This document shows positions 39,201 to 51,490 of a DNA stretch of 64,000 nucleotides, piece after piece. Source of the stretch: Microvelia longipes (taxonomy: Eukaryota > Arthropoda > Insecta > Hemiptera > Veliidae). Numbering within the stretch: the first letter of the stretch is position 1; each line of letters begins with the position of its first letter. The translations under genes were made by a program, and so were the position numbers. Under the pieces are notes generated by a model. That model worked only from the letters and a program-made list of their open reading frames with translations, ran no database searches and had not been told where the DNA came from. Location of the stretch: the NCBI GenBank assembly GCA_018340805.1, contig JACMZG010001914.1, positions 15,927,795-15,991,794 on the forward strand, read 5' to 3'.

Positions 39201-40290
39201 TGAGCAAAATATAGATGGATTTTGTTTTACTTTTAAGCAGTTGAAACATTATTAAAAAAATATTTATTTTATTTTAGTAACAAGCATATTTAATAAACTA
39301 CGGCAAGTGTTAGGGTTTATAAAAGCATTTTAAGTAAACAAGACAATAAAGAGTAGTTAAAAAACTGCTAAAGAGTTCGTGCATAAGCAAGACACTATCA
39401 AATTAAATTTGGAGAAGAATTTTAATTAATTGAAGTTAATAACAGATAAAGTAAAAATCATCAGTTTAGTTATAATTTAGTAGTTAATATTGTATAGACA
39501 GAGTTTGAAATCTCCAATGATTTGATCCTAACTTTAATTTGATACACTCTTTCCTACAAGATGACATGTGTAATTTAACATTATACGTAGGAAAAGTTAA
39601 ATATAGATCATAAAATTTATGTTGTTTTTTTATGAACTTGAGATTTGTCCAATTTTTTTTTATTGTTGAAATTTCAACAGCATTTCTATCATGATTTATG
39701 TCTGAATCGGCTTTCAACACTCTTCATATTTCTTATTTACTTTATTCTAATTCATTTATGTGAGTTTTACAATGAGAAAAATAGATATTAAATCTTTTAG
39801 TAGTAGATAGTAGAAAAATATTTTATTTTGATATTTTTTTTCTATTTATATACATTATACTTTATAAATTTAGTGCATTTATTCGTTATACAAATTATTT
39901 TTTGTGGTTTCCTATATTTATTAATTCTATATTTACTTAAACGATAAAAATAACATTTTCAAAAATAAATAATAAAAGAAATAACAGTATAGCACATAAG
40001 TTAACATTGGTTTTTTTTTTTTTAAAAAACAGTATAATCTGAATAGAAAGCAAAACTAAGTTGACTAAAGTGATTCTAAAATCATAATGAAAACAAAAGA
40101 CTCCTCTCTAACTTAATGGATTTTAGTCATATATATTGTAACATCAAGAAAAATTATCTTGTCATCTTCAAATATAGTGTTTATAGGTACAAACAGGGTA
40201 CAAATCAATCCTACTGCCGTGTGACTAGTTTTCCATATAATAAATATTACAAATATATACATCTACTTAAAGAGGTTATATTTACAGCAA

Positions 40291-40482
40291 GTTGAAGAAT
40301 CAGCTGGGGTCTATACTTGCTGTTGGGTATAAATATCCCTGGACCAATTTCGGCTTAACACCATCATCAGAAGACAGAGCAACTCCAGTGTTGCTCCGCC
40401 TGCTGATGATGGCATTAAACCGAAATCGGTCCAGGGATATGCATATCTAACAGCAAGTCTCAACGGTATCTGATTCTTCAAT
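40291..40482. mobile_element. Foldback element, about 190 bp
   Basis: Nearly fully palindromic: arms of about 88 bp from TTGAAGAATCAG to GACAGAGCAAC and back. It contains GATGATGGCATTAAACCG. A shorter relative with the same ends is at 26835-26898. Confidence 0.88.
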
Positions 40483-40670
40483 TAATTCAATATACATCTA
40501 TATGCAAATACTTGCACTCAATCTAATAAATTACAACACATAGGGCTTTGACCAATCTAACTTCAAAATGACATTTTAAAAAATTTGACAATAATGATGT
40601 TTGTGAGTAAATTGGTTTTGATCTTCATATCAAAATTGATTTTGATATGCAGTGCATATCAAGTACACCA

Positions 40671-40708
40671 ACAAATAAGTGCACTTGCAGGCAAGTGCGC
40701 TTATTTGT
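40671..40708. repeat. Short near-perfect hairpin
   Basis: ACAAATAAGTGCACTTGC pairs with GCAAGTGCGCTTATTTGT with one mismatch and a two-base loop. No terminator or gene context; probably part of an eroded foldback. Confidence 0.7.
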
Positions 40709-43700
40709 TTACCAGGAAAACTAGCGCAAGGATTAAGTTGTGACTATTAACACTTTTGCTGAGGAAGACAAGACACCACTATTAACTCACCACTTGTAAT
40801 TCAACAAATAACAACAAAAGGTAAAAAACATTCAAATTCAAACAACAAGTTTAACAAATTGATGTTGTTGAACAATGCAATTACTGAAATAATAAATATA
40901 AATTATTACCTGCAAAATTGAAGTTATTAATTAACTGAATAAATAATACCATCAACCACATCTCTTCACTAAAAATTATTAATTATAAATAAATTGACAG
41001 AGCTGGCTTACAGCAAATAGCCATCCAGCTGTGACTGATAGCACATGGAGTCCACTATCAGTGACTGGACAAGATTCTTTCTACTATATTTCACTGTTGA
41101 AGGTTATTTGCTGAAGAGAAATTTAAGAGTTAATGATTAGTGAAGACAGATTTGTGGTTGGTGTTTTTTTCCTGGATTAACCGTTTCTACAACTTGGCCC
41201 GTAGTGGTAGGTTGGTGGTGTTATTTATTGTGCAGTACTCCACAGCATTTTTAGAAGATATGAAGATCTGAATTTTTCATAGTGATACCAAATAATTTAA
41301 AATAAAAAACATTATTACCATTAGTATCCGCAGGTGAAACTTGAAAATTATTTTTTTACTTTTACAAAAAGGAATCCCTTAATTAGTGGTAGCTAATAAA
41401 AAACTGTGACAATAATTTGTTATTATTATTTTAAACTACGTAAAAATAAAAAAAAAATAAAAGAATCACTTTAATCTCATTTTAAATGACTTAAAACTAG
41501 TCAATTTCTTAAAACAATTTTACTATACATATTTTAACAATTAAAAATAATAAAACAATTATGTATTAAATCTAAAGTGTCAACGTTATTAAAAAATTAA
41601 CAGTTTCTAAAACGAACTGATAAATTTGAATTTTATTTATATACAGCAATGTCGAATTGATGAAGTGAATATTAATTCAATGGTCTAGAAAATAAAAATT
41701 GCAGTAAATTGTTCTATTATTTGCAAAAAATACACCTCAGAGCTACAAACTTGTATTTCTTTACTGATATTGACAGCCAGCTCATTAAGTTTAATAAAAT
41801 AAATTTTGACATTTAATTAAATAATAGATCTAATAACTTTTAACTATCAAAATTAAGGTAAACCATCACAACTTACCCTCTTAATCTTATAAAATATTGA
41901 ATAAAACAAATAAAAAATCATAATAAAAAATGAATGAGCTTTCACTATATCATATATTTCTTTATAATTCTTACAAATAAATACAGCCTGTCCGCTCAAA
42001 TTTAACAATGTCTGTTACAATAATAAAAACAATTTAATTTTACTATGTTTACTTTACTTTTAATGAACCTCCTGAAACATTTAATTTATATTTCCCCCAC
42101 ACTCAACTACAGCTTGCGGGATTGCTTAGTTTTACATTTTATTTTACTTATTTTTTTTTTTATTATGACCAAAAAATTGTAGTAAACGAATGTTTTCAAA
42201 TTTAAAGCCTGTAATAACCACAATATATTATCACACTGGGTTTAGTAAAAATCTTAATGACAATGGCTAATTTTAGAATGGCAATAACAAATTTGGATTT
42301 TTTTTTCTAATAAGAGTAACATATAAGACAACATTATCATATACTGATAATACAAACAATATTTCAAGAATGTAAGAAATAAAATAATGAGAAGTTGTCT
42401 TCAAGTTACAAATTAGTTGGTATGTTCATTCCTAATACATTTCATCAGGTGCAGTATCAGATAACAGGGTCGTAAATGTTTTCGTTCATGAGATAGGGGA
42501 AATAAACAAAACCTTTCAATAGTTAACAACATAAATTATCATGTTTAAATGAACCTAGGGTTAAATTAAGGACCCACAATAGTAGTTTATAAAAAAAAAT
42601 ATATTTGATCCTGCCTTTTCGTTTTGAGAGCAGGAAACCCTAGACTGGCAGTGGGGCACGTGTTATTTCTAGTGAAAGCTATAAAAAACTTATAGTAAAG
42701 CTCATCTGTGGATTAGATTCAAAATGCCCTCACTAGAACTCATAAGGTAAAACACTATATAAGAGAGTTAGCAAAAAGGGCCCAACAATGTGTCTAACTT
42801 GCTAGGTGATCTCACTCCTCCCTTATTACTATCTCCACTAGTATTTGACATCGTCCTCAATAATTATTACTTTGAGTTTGCTTTCAACACTTGACACAAT
42901 TTTTAGTAGAGATTTGAAGTTTTCTACAGGCGTTCAACAAATAATGCTGATGAGTTTATGCTTCTGATTTGAAGTATAAAATATATAATTTGATACTACG
43001 TATTTGTGCAAAATATTAATATTTCACAATTATGTAGCGGAATATCACACAACTATATTGTGAAATATAATAGTTAGAACCCACATATTTAATAAGAAAT
43101 CAAACAATGCTGGCTGGGCGCATTTTGCAGTGAAATTCAAAATTTGGATTCTGAAAATTGTGGCTATAATTTACAAAAATAAATAAAGTAGTTATACAAT
43201 ACAAATAGAGGTATGCAAAATTATTAACACGATCAAAGAAAATAATTATTCAAGTCAATTTGAACAAGGAATTCTAAGTATCTTTGAAAAAAAATCGTAT
43301 TTTAACATCAACCTCTTAAACAAAATTTTATGGCCGTTGTATTATATCTAGATATAGACTATGTCTAGAACTTTATTGTATTGTACAATAGACTTCCAGT
43401 CGCAGTACAAATGGGATTTATTCTTGAATCCAACCCCTTGTTGTCTTGTATTTTACATTTTAATGAAGGTTCTACTAAAACCACTGTTACTGATATTTTC
43501 AATTTATATCTTTATTTAGATTTTCGATATTTATATTGTTTTTGTTTTGAATATTGTGTTGACAGGTTTGAAGTAAAATTAAATGTTTTAGTGAAATCGT
43601 TTGAGTTTTCTGTTGAGTTCTAATTAAGACTTTAAGGTATATTGTAATGCTATATTTTGCTTTTTTGTGAATCTACTTAGGAATATTTAACAACCACAGT

Positions 43701-44261
43701 GTATACGAAGATATTACAAAAAATATTAGTCTCTTGTCAATTTTTCTATTACACATTTTGAGTATTACACATGTAATACTCAGATTGAATCTGATATATA
43801 AGTAGAACTCAGTCAGGGGCTTCAATAGGCAAACCTTTACCTGGACAGGCTGTATTTGCAAACTTGATACAACAATGGAGGTAGATTAATCTAATGATGG
43901 TTTGGTCGTTCTAAGATGATGATGATGATCTAAAGGAAGTAAAGGTACGAGTAGAGATCATCGATCCTGCGGTATTTTTTCAGAACGTAGAACTTTACTT
44001 CTCTGAAATCAATTAAAATGTTTTAAATTAACCAAATGATTAAAAATAATAAATTTACATTTTTAGGATATTTACACTATGAAACAATACACCAGTACTT
44101 TAAACAGGATCTGCATAATATTTTTATGATTTGCAAAATAAAAAATTGGGTATGGGATACTTTGTAACTTTGCCACACCACATTTGATTGCTCATCCTCC
44201 CTACTTCGGACTTGCCCTGCTCATCCTCAGAATAAACAAGCGGGCAAATGTATACTGCAAC

Positions 44262-44595
44262 CATAGAGATATATTACTAGAGAGATATATATTATTTATT
44301 ACTATTGGTTGAATTTTGAAACATCAAAAAAGTAACCTGACCACATTTGATTATTATTATCATCAAATAAACAGAACAAAAAAAACAGTAAATTATATAG
44401 TAGAATGTTTACAATACAAATCACAACACAAACAATCTGCGGGAAGCCCAAAACAATTGATTAATTATAACCTCTACTCTCTCTTAGAGGAGGTTTCAAT
44501 GAGGATACACAGAGCCCCTGAGAGCCCCACTAAAATGTTTCAGATCTCTCAATGAATTAAGATAGGTTATGATCCCTCTAGTATATATCTCTATG
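44262..44595 (+). mobile_element. MITE family A, copy 1
   Basis: TIR CATAGAGATATATTACTAGA at the left and CTCTAGTATATATCTCTATG at the right. The body shares ATTGGTTGAATTTTGAAACA and AAGGTTTCAATGAGG-type stretches with the other copies, so this is a family of elements of about 310-335 bp. Confidence 0.85.
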
Positions 44596-45274
44596 ACTGC
44601 AACACATCTTCTGACTCACTTAGCTTGTCCTCAGATAGTAAATACATTCGTTTTATTCCTAGCAGTCACCCATCCAGGCACTGACTTAGCTCAATGTACT
44701 TAACGTTTATGATCCAACAAAAACAATAGATATACTTGCTGTATTGAAACAAAACTGAGTATATACTTATTCACTACATCAAGGGATACACCATAGAGTA
44801 ATATAGTTAAAATTATTTAGTGGGATATCTGAAAAACAATCTTTTAAATACGTTAAATTAATTAATTAAATGATCTCTTAAAAACGCCTCAAGCAGATAA
44901 TTCAGGTGAAATCCCAGTTTCAGATTTTTTTGCAAACACAATACTTTTTCTATACACCTAAGTTATAAATGAGGAAAAGTAAAAGTATTCACTAAGTCTA
45001 TCAGACTTGTATACAAGAAAATATTTATCAGCCCAATCTAAGTTTAACATTTTACTAAATATTTATGATCTCATTTATCTCCTGTGAAATGTCAAAATGA
45101 TGTAGTAACTGTCAGTAAAATTATTAACAATATCTTAAATTAGTATTGTATAGTAAAGATAGGCCCAGATAGAAGCCAGATAGATAGGTAAGATAGGGCC
45201 AGATAGAAGCCAGATATGGCTTCTGCCATATCTGGCTTAGTAGCCAGATATGACAGAAAGCGTAATAGTTATTT

Positions 45275-45499
45275 ATGCACCAAGGGAGTAAAGAATGTCA
45301 TTATTTCCCTGAGCATTATGTTGGTTCTTAAGGCGAAAGCCGAGGGAACCAAAGGATTTAAATCCTGAGGCGTAGCCGAGGGATTTATTTGTTTAACTCC
45401 TGAGGCGAAGCCGAGGGAGTTATAGCTATTTACTCCCGAGGCGAAGCCGAGGGAGGAAATTATTGCGAGGGAATAATGGCATTTTACTCCCAAGGTGCA
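45275..45499. repeat. Foldback enclosing a four-unit hairpin array
   Basis: The outer arms TGCACCAAGGGAGTAAA...CATTATTTCCC (45275-45309) and GGGAATAATGGCATTTTACTCCC...TGCA (45465-45499) are inverted. Between them four units each carry GGCGAAGCC (or GGCGAAAGCC, GGCGTAGCC) followed by GAGGGA. The cores start at 45332, 45369, 45404 and 45440. Each core can itself fold, and flanking ACTCC/GGAGT bases extend the stem. It is clearly GC-richer than its surroundings. Confidence 0.92.
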
Positions 45500-45599
45500 T
45501 ACAAGATTTTATCTCCAGACGTCGACATTGAAAATAAAGTATAAGAATGTTTTTTTTTCATTTCTTTTTTCAAGTTTTTTTAACTGAAAATTATCTTAC

Positions 45600-46009
45600 C
45601 TTTAAGAAACTCGTTGTTAGGTGAATTATGCTAAAAATCTTCAACTTGGTTCTTAGTAAAAACATTCGCTTTCTTTGCATCATAACCTTCGTTTTTTCTT
45701 TTTAATAATGCTATAAGTGATGCATAGCTTTTGATATTAACATTTTCTCTCACAAGCAAAGATGATCATTGAATACAGCGACCACAGACTTGACGCTTGT
45801 TTTGTTTTCCATTCATTATTAAAATAAACAAGCAATGCATTTTCACTTACTTGTGGTATATTATGATCATGACACCAACTATTAAAATTGTTACATGCTT
45901 TGTCATATAACTTTTTCGATTTCTTTGGTACCAAGTTTGCTTCAATAGCAATGTCAGGAGGTACATTGTTAAAAAGTTTGTCAATATCGCAAACAATATT
46001 ATCTGACAT
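45600..46009 (-). pseudogene. Crypton-like tyrosine recombinase, N-terminal fragment
   Basis: An ATG at 46009 opens a frame with VPKKSKKLYDKACNNF, WCHDHNI, ALLVYFNNEW and SSLWSLYSM. This is the helical DNA-binding pattern I associate with the N-terminal domain of eukaryotic tyrosine recombinases (Crypton and DUF3504-like proteins). After FACERKC the frame shifts; the continuation (KRKNEGYDAKKANVF, TKNQVEDF) is in another frame, has a stop, and ends at a donor-like AAAG|GTAAGA. The catalytic R-H-R-Y part is absent. Family assignment is from pattern memory and needs a profile search. Confidence 0.5.
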
Positions 46010-46416
46010 AATTGAAATATTAGAGCAGTTATAAGTAATATTTTAATCTAATTATAAAAGTTTAAGACAGGTTAAACAGTTAAAGCTAAGGTTTTAAACT
46101 AAAAAACTTTGATTTAATGATATTTTGTCGAAAAAAAAACAATGAGTGTGCAAATCTTAAAGTGATTTTAAAAAAATCAGGATAGCCAACTTAATTTTTT
46201 TTTACTTTTAAATAAAGAACTATTTTTTTTTTAATTATTTATTCTTATATAATTATTAGCATTACACTAGTTCTACTTAAAATAATTGTTAATGTATATT
46301 CTTTTTTTCATACATTTATTCCTGTATATCTTCTTATTTATAGGTATCTTAGTTTTAAATAAAAATAATTATATATTATTCAGTTTGTCGATTATTAAGT
46401 TAAGTTGGCAACTGTT

Positions 46417-46472
46417 ACTTTTTACTCCCAAGGGAGTAAAAAGTACTTTTTACTCCCTTGGGAGTGAAAAGT
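46417..46472. repeat. Double palindrome ACTCCCAAGGGAGT
   Basis: Two palindromic cores (ACTCCCAAGGGAGT and ACTCCCTTGGGAGT) separated by AAAAAGTACTTTTT, itself a perfect palindrome, so the whole 56 bp forms a larger inverted repeat. Confidence 0.92.
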
Positions 46473-47075
46473 GATTCTTTACTCTCTTAAAACTAGTCAT
46501 TAAATTTCGTATTATATACCGTCTGGAGATAAATACTTATTTTATTTATACATATATCATTATTTCCTTATGAAAATTATACTTTAAAAATATAAAAATA
46601 GCATTAGTAATTAAAGAGTAATACCAACATTAAAAGACAATTTCTTATTTATTTTGTATAGACAGACACACTTTCTAACGATTAAAAAGGAATAAAACAG
46701 ACTTTTATCGAGTAAAGAGAGAATAATTATTACTTTTTACAGTAGTGCTAAAAATTCCGAGTTAAGAAACTCTAGAGAAATGGGTGTAGAAATAGAAAAG
46801 TTCAAAGCTATCCACAGCCCTATAGATACTTTTTTATAAATATAATTTCAAGTCATGCTAAAATGCAAGCATTTTTTCATGATAAATTAAATATTAGTTC
46901 TACATGTCGCGTTTCTTGATTGATCTATATTTGTTAACATGAAACCATCACAAAGCTTTTAGCTTCATAAGAATATATACAGCATAGAATTAATAGTATT
47001 TATTAATTTAAAAACAGTCCCCTAATTCCACTAACAAGGTTTTAATTTCTACTATCTTGACAAAAAATGGTTATG

Positions 47076-50000
47076 TTAGTCATAAATAAATACCTGATAT
47101 TCTAGATCTGATTCTATGATGCCAGTAATGGCAACAATCTGATATTGCTTCGCTTTCATGGCACCGTATCCTTTCCTTATCAATCTCATGGTGTTGGTAG
47201 AAGTTAAAGTACATCTCAACTCGCTTATCTGTTGGGGAGTGTGAGACGGATCTAAAACTATTAGGTTTAATCCTCCATCACGGAGTTCTTCCACACCTAT
47301 TATTGTACGACTATGTCCTAAAACCAACATATCAATATAATTAAACAACATAGAAGCTAGAATAAGTAGTAGATTTGTTGAAATTTATGTTAGATGCACT
47401 ACTTAGTTAACAGGATCCCATCTTAAATGACTCAATAAATCATTGTGGCCACTGACTGAAACATAAAAATAATTAAAGAAATTTCTAACCATGTAAAGAC
47501 TGACCAGGCTAGAGAAAAATTTTACAAAGAAAACTAAACGGAATAAAGAAAATAAAACGACTAAATGCAATAAAAAAATGGTAAGGGATACCTCGGAACA
47601 TTTCCTCCCCATATCGAATTTGCTAAAAGAAATCAACTAATTTACATTGCAGTATATCTTGGGACTTATTCTGCTCATCCTCAGACAGTCAACGTGTCCT
47701 TTTTACTCCCAGCAGTCATCCATCCAAATCCCATAGATCCGCCAAAACCCATAGATGTATCAGATGTATTGAAATAAAAATGTGTACAAAATTTAATTAT
47801 ACAAAGGGATACACTTGAAAGACACATTAGTTTCCCTTTTTACCAACAGTATAAATGAGGAAAAGTTATAAATGAAAATTGAAAAACGAAATAACTTGGC
47901 AATTTTTATTCTTTTTGTCAGTTTTATTTTCAGCTTATGTTTTACTATTTAATGTTTTAGTCATTACAATCATTTTTAGTCATTTATTATATAATTATTT
48001 TTGCTTTAAATTATTTTTAGATGATTGTTTTTAAGAATGGTGGCTGAATAATTTGGTGCTGAATAATAAGGTATATTATAAAGCCTATGACTTAAATTGA
48101 AACTTGAAAAAAAATCAACTTTAAAAAACATTTAAATTTTTTAATACTTTAAAATTCAACATATTAAATGTATTAATATTTAAATTTAAAACTCTTTTAC
48201 TTTGAGATAGAAGTAAAGAAGAGTCCAATAAAATTTAAGTTGATTAAAAATTCACAATTAAGAAAAAGAAACATGACAAATTCTCAATACATTGACCAAT
48301 AATGTCAAAGAAAACAGCTATGTAATTCTTTATTAGCAACCTAATAAGTACAATATGCATAAAAATCTACCAAAATGAAATCGTTAGAATAAATTGTATT
48401 CAGTTGACCATATTGTAGGCTTACATGAATCAATAATATGAATGTAACATATTGTTTACATTTTTTAACTTATAACCTTTATTTTTCCATTTTTGTAAAA
48501 ATGAATTCATAAGGATAATCATATAGATATATACTAGAGGAGCATAACCTATCTCAATACTTTGAGAAGCCTGACACATCTTTTTGATACTCTCAGGGGC
48601 ACTGTGAAACCTTTTTAAAACCTACTCCGAAAATGAGAAGGTTATAATAAATCAATTGCTTTCGACTTCTCACACAATTTTTGTGTTTTGATTTGTATTT
48701 TTAATGTTTTACTATATAAGATACTATAATTTAATACTGATTATTTGATGATATTTATAAGCCAAAGTACTCAGGTTACAGGTTTCATCATTTAACCCAT
48801 AGGGCCTCTCTAATAATAATATCTCTATGAGGATAATAGTTTGGGAGGCCAGGGTTGATTTTATACATGATAACAGTTATGAACCTTTTGGTCATAGGAT
48901 TTACAAGACCATAAAGTAGAGTAAGAAAATCACCGGTCCAGTGTTTTACTCTAGGGCTGGACAATATGCTGACTCAGCAAAGTTTTAAAATTATTTTAAG
49001 TATTTTATTTTTAAAAATTCTGATAAAAGATTTAAATAAAAGTAGAGGCCGACAAATATAACATGAACCTCGGGAAAATTTTAAACATTGATTTGTGAAA
49101 GATTCTTAGAGCTGCGAATCATGTACAGTCAGGTCAAATTGATAGAGATTATAAGGTGATTCCATAGGGGGGTTTCTATGAATGAAATTATTATTATTAT
49201 TTGACATGTTAGGTTATAGTCTAAAATTGAAGTCATGGCAGGAATAAATAGTGAATTTCCAATAATAACCACCTATACCGATTCCTGCAATGGTACCACA
49301 CGTCATTCATAAAAGTCAGGTTATAACCTCCGAATGCTTTTGGTTTGTTTACATCGAATTGAATCCCCTAATAAATTTCCAACATCTGGCAGTCGGGTGT
49401 ATAATATACAATATTATGACATGTTACTTATACATGGCAATGCCTTAAAGGTAATATTTTAATTTTTAAAACAAAAAATGAACAATAACTCAGGAAAAAA
49501 CAAAAAAGAAGACCAAAGGGGTTAAAAACTAATGTAAGAAACTGTTTAAAAAAAAAGTATAAATCACATTTAATTTGTTTTTATTACGTTAAATAAAACA
49601 GATGATATGAGGTCTTTCTGACATCGAACCTGACAATACCCTCCATTTTTAAACGACACAAGCGATATCCTCTTTGGTCATGTTATATTTTTCGTCCTCT
49701 ATTACTACTCAAGAAAACAAACATTTTTACTCCTGGACATTTTAACCAATGTTGTTTTATATTTATATTTAACATAAAATAATTATAATAATTTTAAAAT
49801 TTTGATGATTCAGCATATTCTTTTGACCCGGGGTAAAACACAAGACCAGTGATTTCTTACTCTACTCTATGGGCGGGTAAATTCTATGACTGAAAAATCA
49901 TACCACGCTTCCTTGAGTATAAATAAAATACATATAATACCTTGATGCTGAAGGTAAAGTGGTGGTTTGAATTCGTTGTAAGATCGGAAGTAATCAAGAA

Positions 50001-51435
50001 CCCAAGAGAAGAGATCTGGGTGACTACCATTGGGACTTGTAGGTCTGTGGAAATCAACTAATTGACACCTGTAAGATTAATTAAACACATAAATAAATAC
50101 AGGGTTAAAAAAGTATCTTCCAAAAATGGAACTAAGCTTATCTACCTTATAAGTTGGTCTCACAACTCTTTAAACTTGTGTCAACAGTCATATTTAGAAC
50201 AAAGTATCTTTAGCATATTACCAAAAAACCAAAGAGCTTATGAGGATAGAGTCTAATTATCTATGTAGCCTTACATGCTCTAAGTTATTCTTGCTGTAAA
50301 AAATTACTAAAAATAATTTTCTCTGAATACCTTCTAAAATAAATGAATATTCTTTATTTCCACTTTTAAAAGATAGTAAGTAGTTTATTAGTTAGTTAAA
50401 AGAGTAGTTCAAATTTCATCATAAATAAAATACAAGAATACAACAACTTTTTAAACATGTTATACATAAAACATAGTATAATAAACATATTATTTTTAAA
50501 CAACAGGTTATAGTTCATTTGTAAGAAACAAATATTTTAATAATTAAATAAACTCTTTAATTTATTAAATGTTTATACAAATTGTGATATAATAAGGCAG
50601 GTTACAAATTATATTATAACAGAAATGTTTTAAATTTAACTAGAAATAAACTATTTAACAAAACAGTTGTATAAATTGCAACCATAATAGTATTTCATTT
50701 GTTTTTCTACTTGCCTTATTCTATGAGAAGAGAAAAGAGTGACGACCTCTGTAGCTCCTATCCATTTCCTAGTATTAGATAAACAGCCGCCAAGTTGCTC
50801 CGAGCCCTGTGTGTCAAACCCTTGAGACCAGGCCCACTCTATACATGCTTGTAATCTAGATATTGATGGCATAGCTGATCTAGGAGGCATGGGGCCAACT
50901 CTACCAGCTACTACAGTCCACTGCCTATACAAGGCTTCGTTAAAACCAGTATGATGAAGAAGAGAACTCAGCATCATTTGTAAATTTCTAAAAAATTAAG
51001 ATCAACTTTTGAGTAATGTCCTAAATTATTTTTTGTCTTTCTTTAAAGTAATATTATTTTTAATAACTTTCACATTTATTAAAGGAAAAAAATGTACCAC
51101 CAATTCACTAACATGATTAGCATTATCATTTCATGACACAATTAATATTATAAAACCCAATATTAAATATCAAAAATAAAAAGTCAAAGAAGATCTTTTA
51201 AATAAATGTAATTGAATTATACAATAAATAATTAAAAAACTAAATGACAAAAATTAATTCTTCAGGGTGTCGGATTTAATCTGATATGGAAAATATGCAT
51301 TAAAAACAAAACATAAATGTAACACTCACCAACACACACAACACACCACAAACAAATCACACACAACACACAACACACAACACACACCACACACACACAC
51401 ATATATATATATTATATATATTATATATATATATA

Positions 51436-51490
<55 letters not shown>

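Larger units (their letters stand above)
31747..45274. other. Intergenic region between COX17 and ZUP1
   Basis: AATAAA signals just after the COX17 stop (31747) and near 32068 may end its transcript. Beyond that I see only repeats (listed) and AT-rich sequence without a supported exon. The frame at 43381-43623 begins with a LINE-like YNRLP motif but nothing else supports it. Confidence 0.6.
45507..46533. mobile_element. Putative tyrosine-recombinase element with inverted ends
   Basis: TTTATCTCCAGACG (45508-45521) and CGTCTGGAGATAAA (46520-46533) are exact reverse complements bounding about 1 kb. Inside lie a recombinase-like N-terminal fragment (minus strand) and, near the right end, two stacked palindromes of ACTCCC/GGGAGT (46417-46472). 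The ACTCCC palindromes also occur in the adjacent hairpin array, linking the two. Confidence 0.5.

Noticed and set aside
43381..43623. LINE protein C-terminus
   Set aside because: Only a YNRLP word supports it; no further motif, poly-A end or neighbouring reverse transcriptase was seen.
45325..45460. CRISPR-like array of about 36-bp spacing
   Set aside because: The units are tandem, diverged hairpins without unique spacers, in a eukaryotic genome, and lie inside a foldback.
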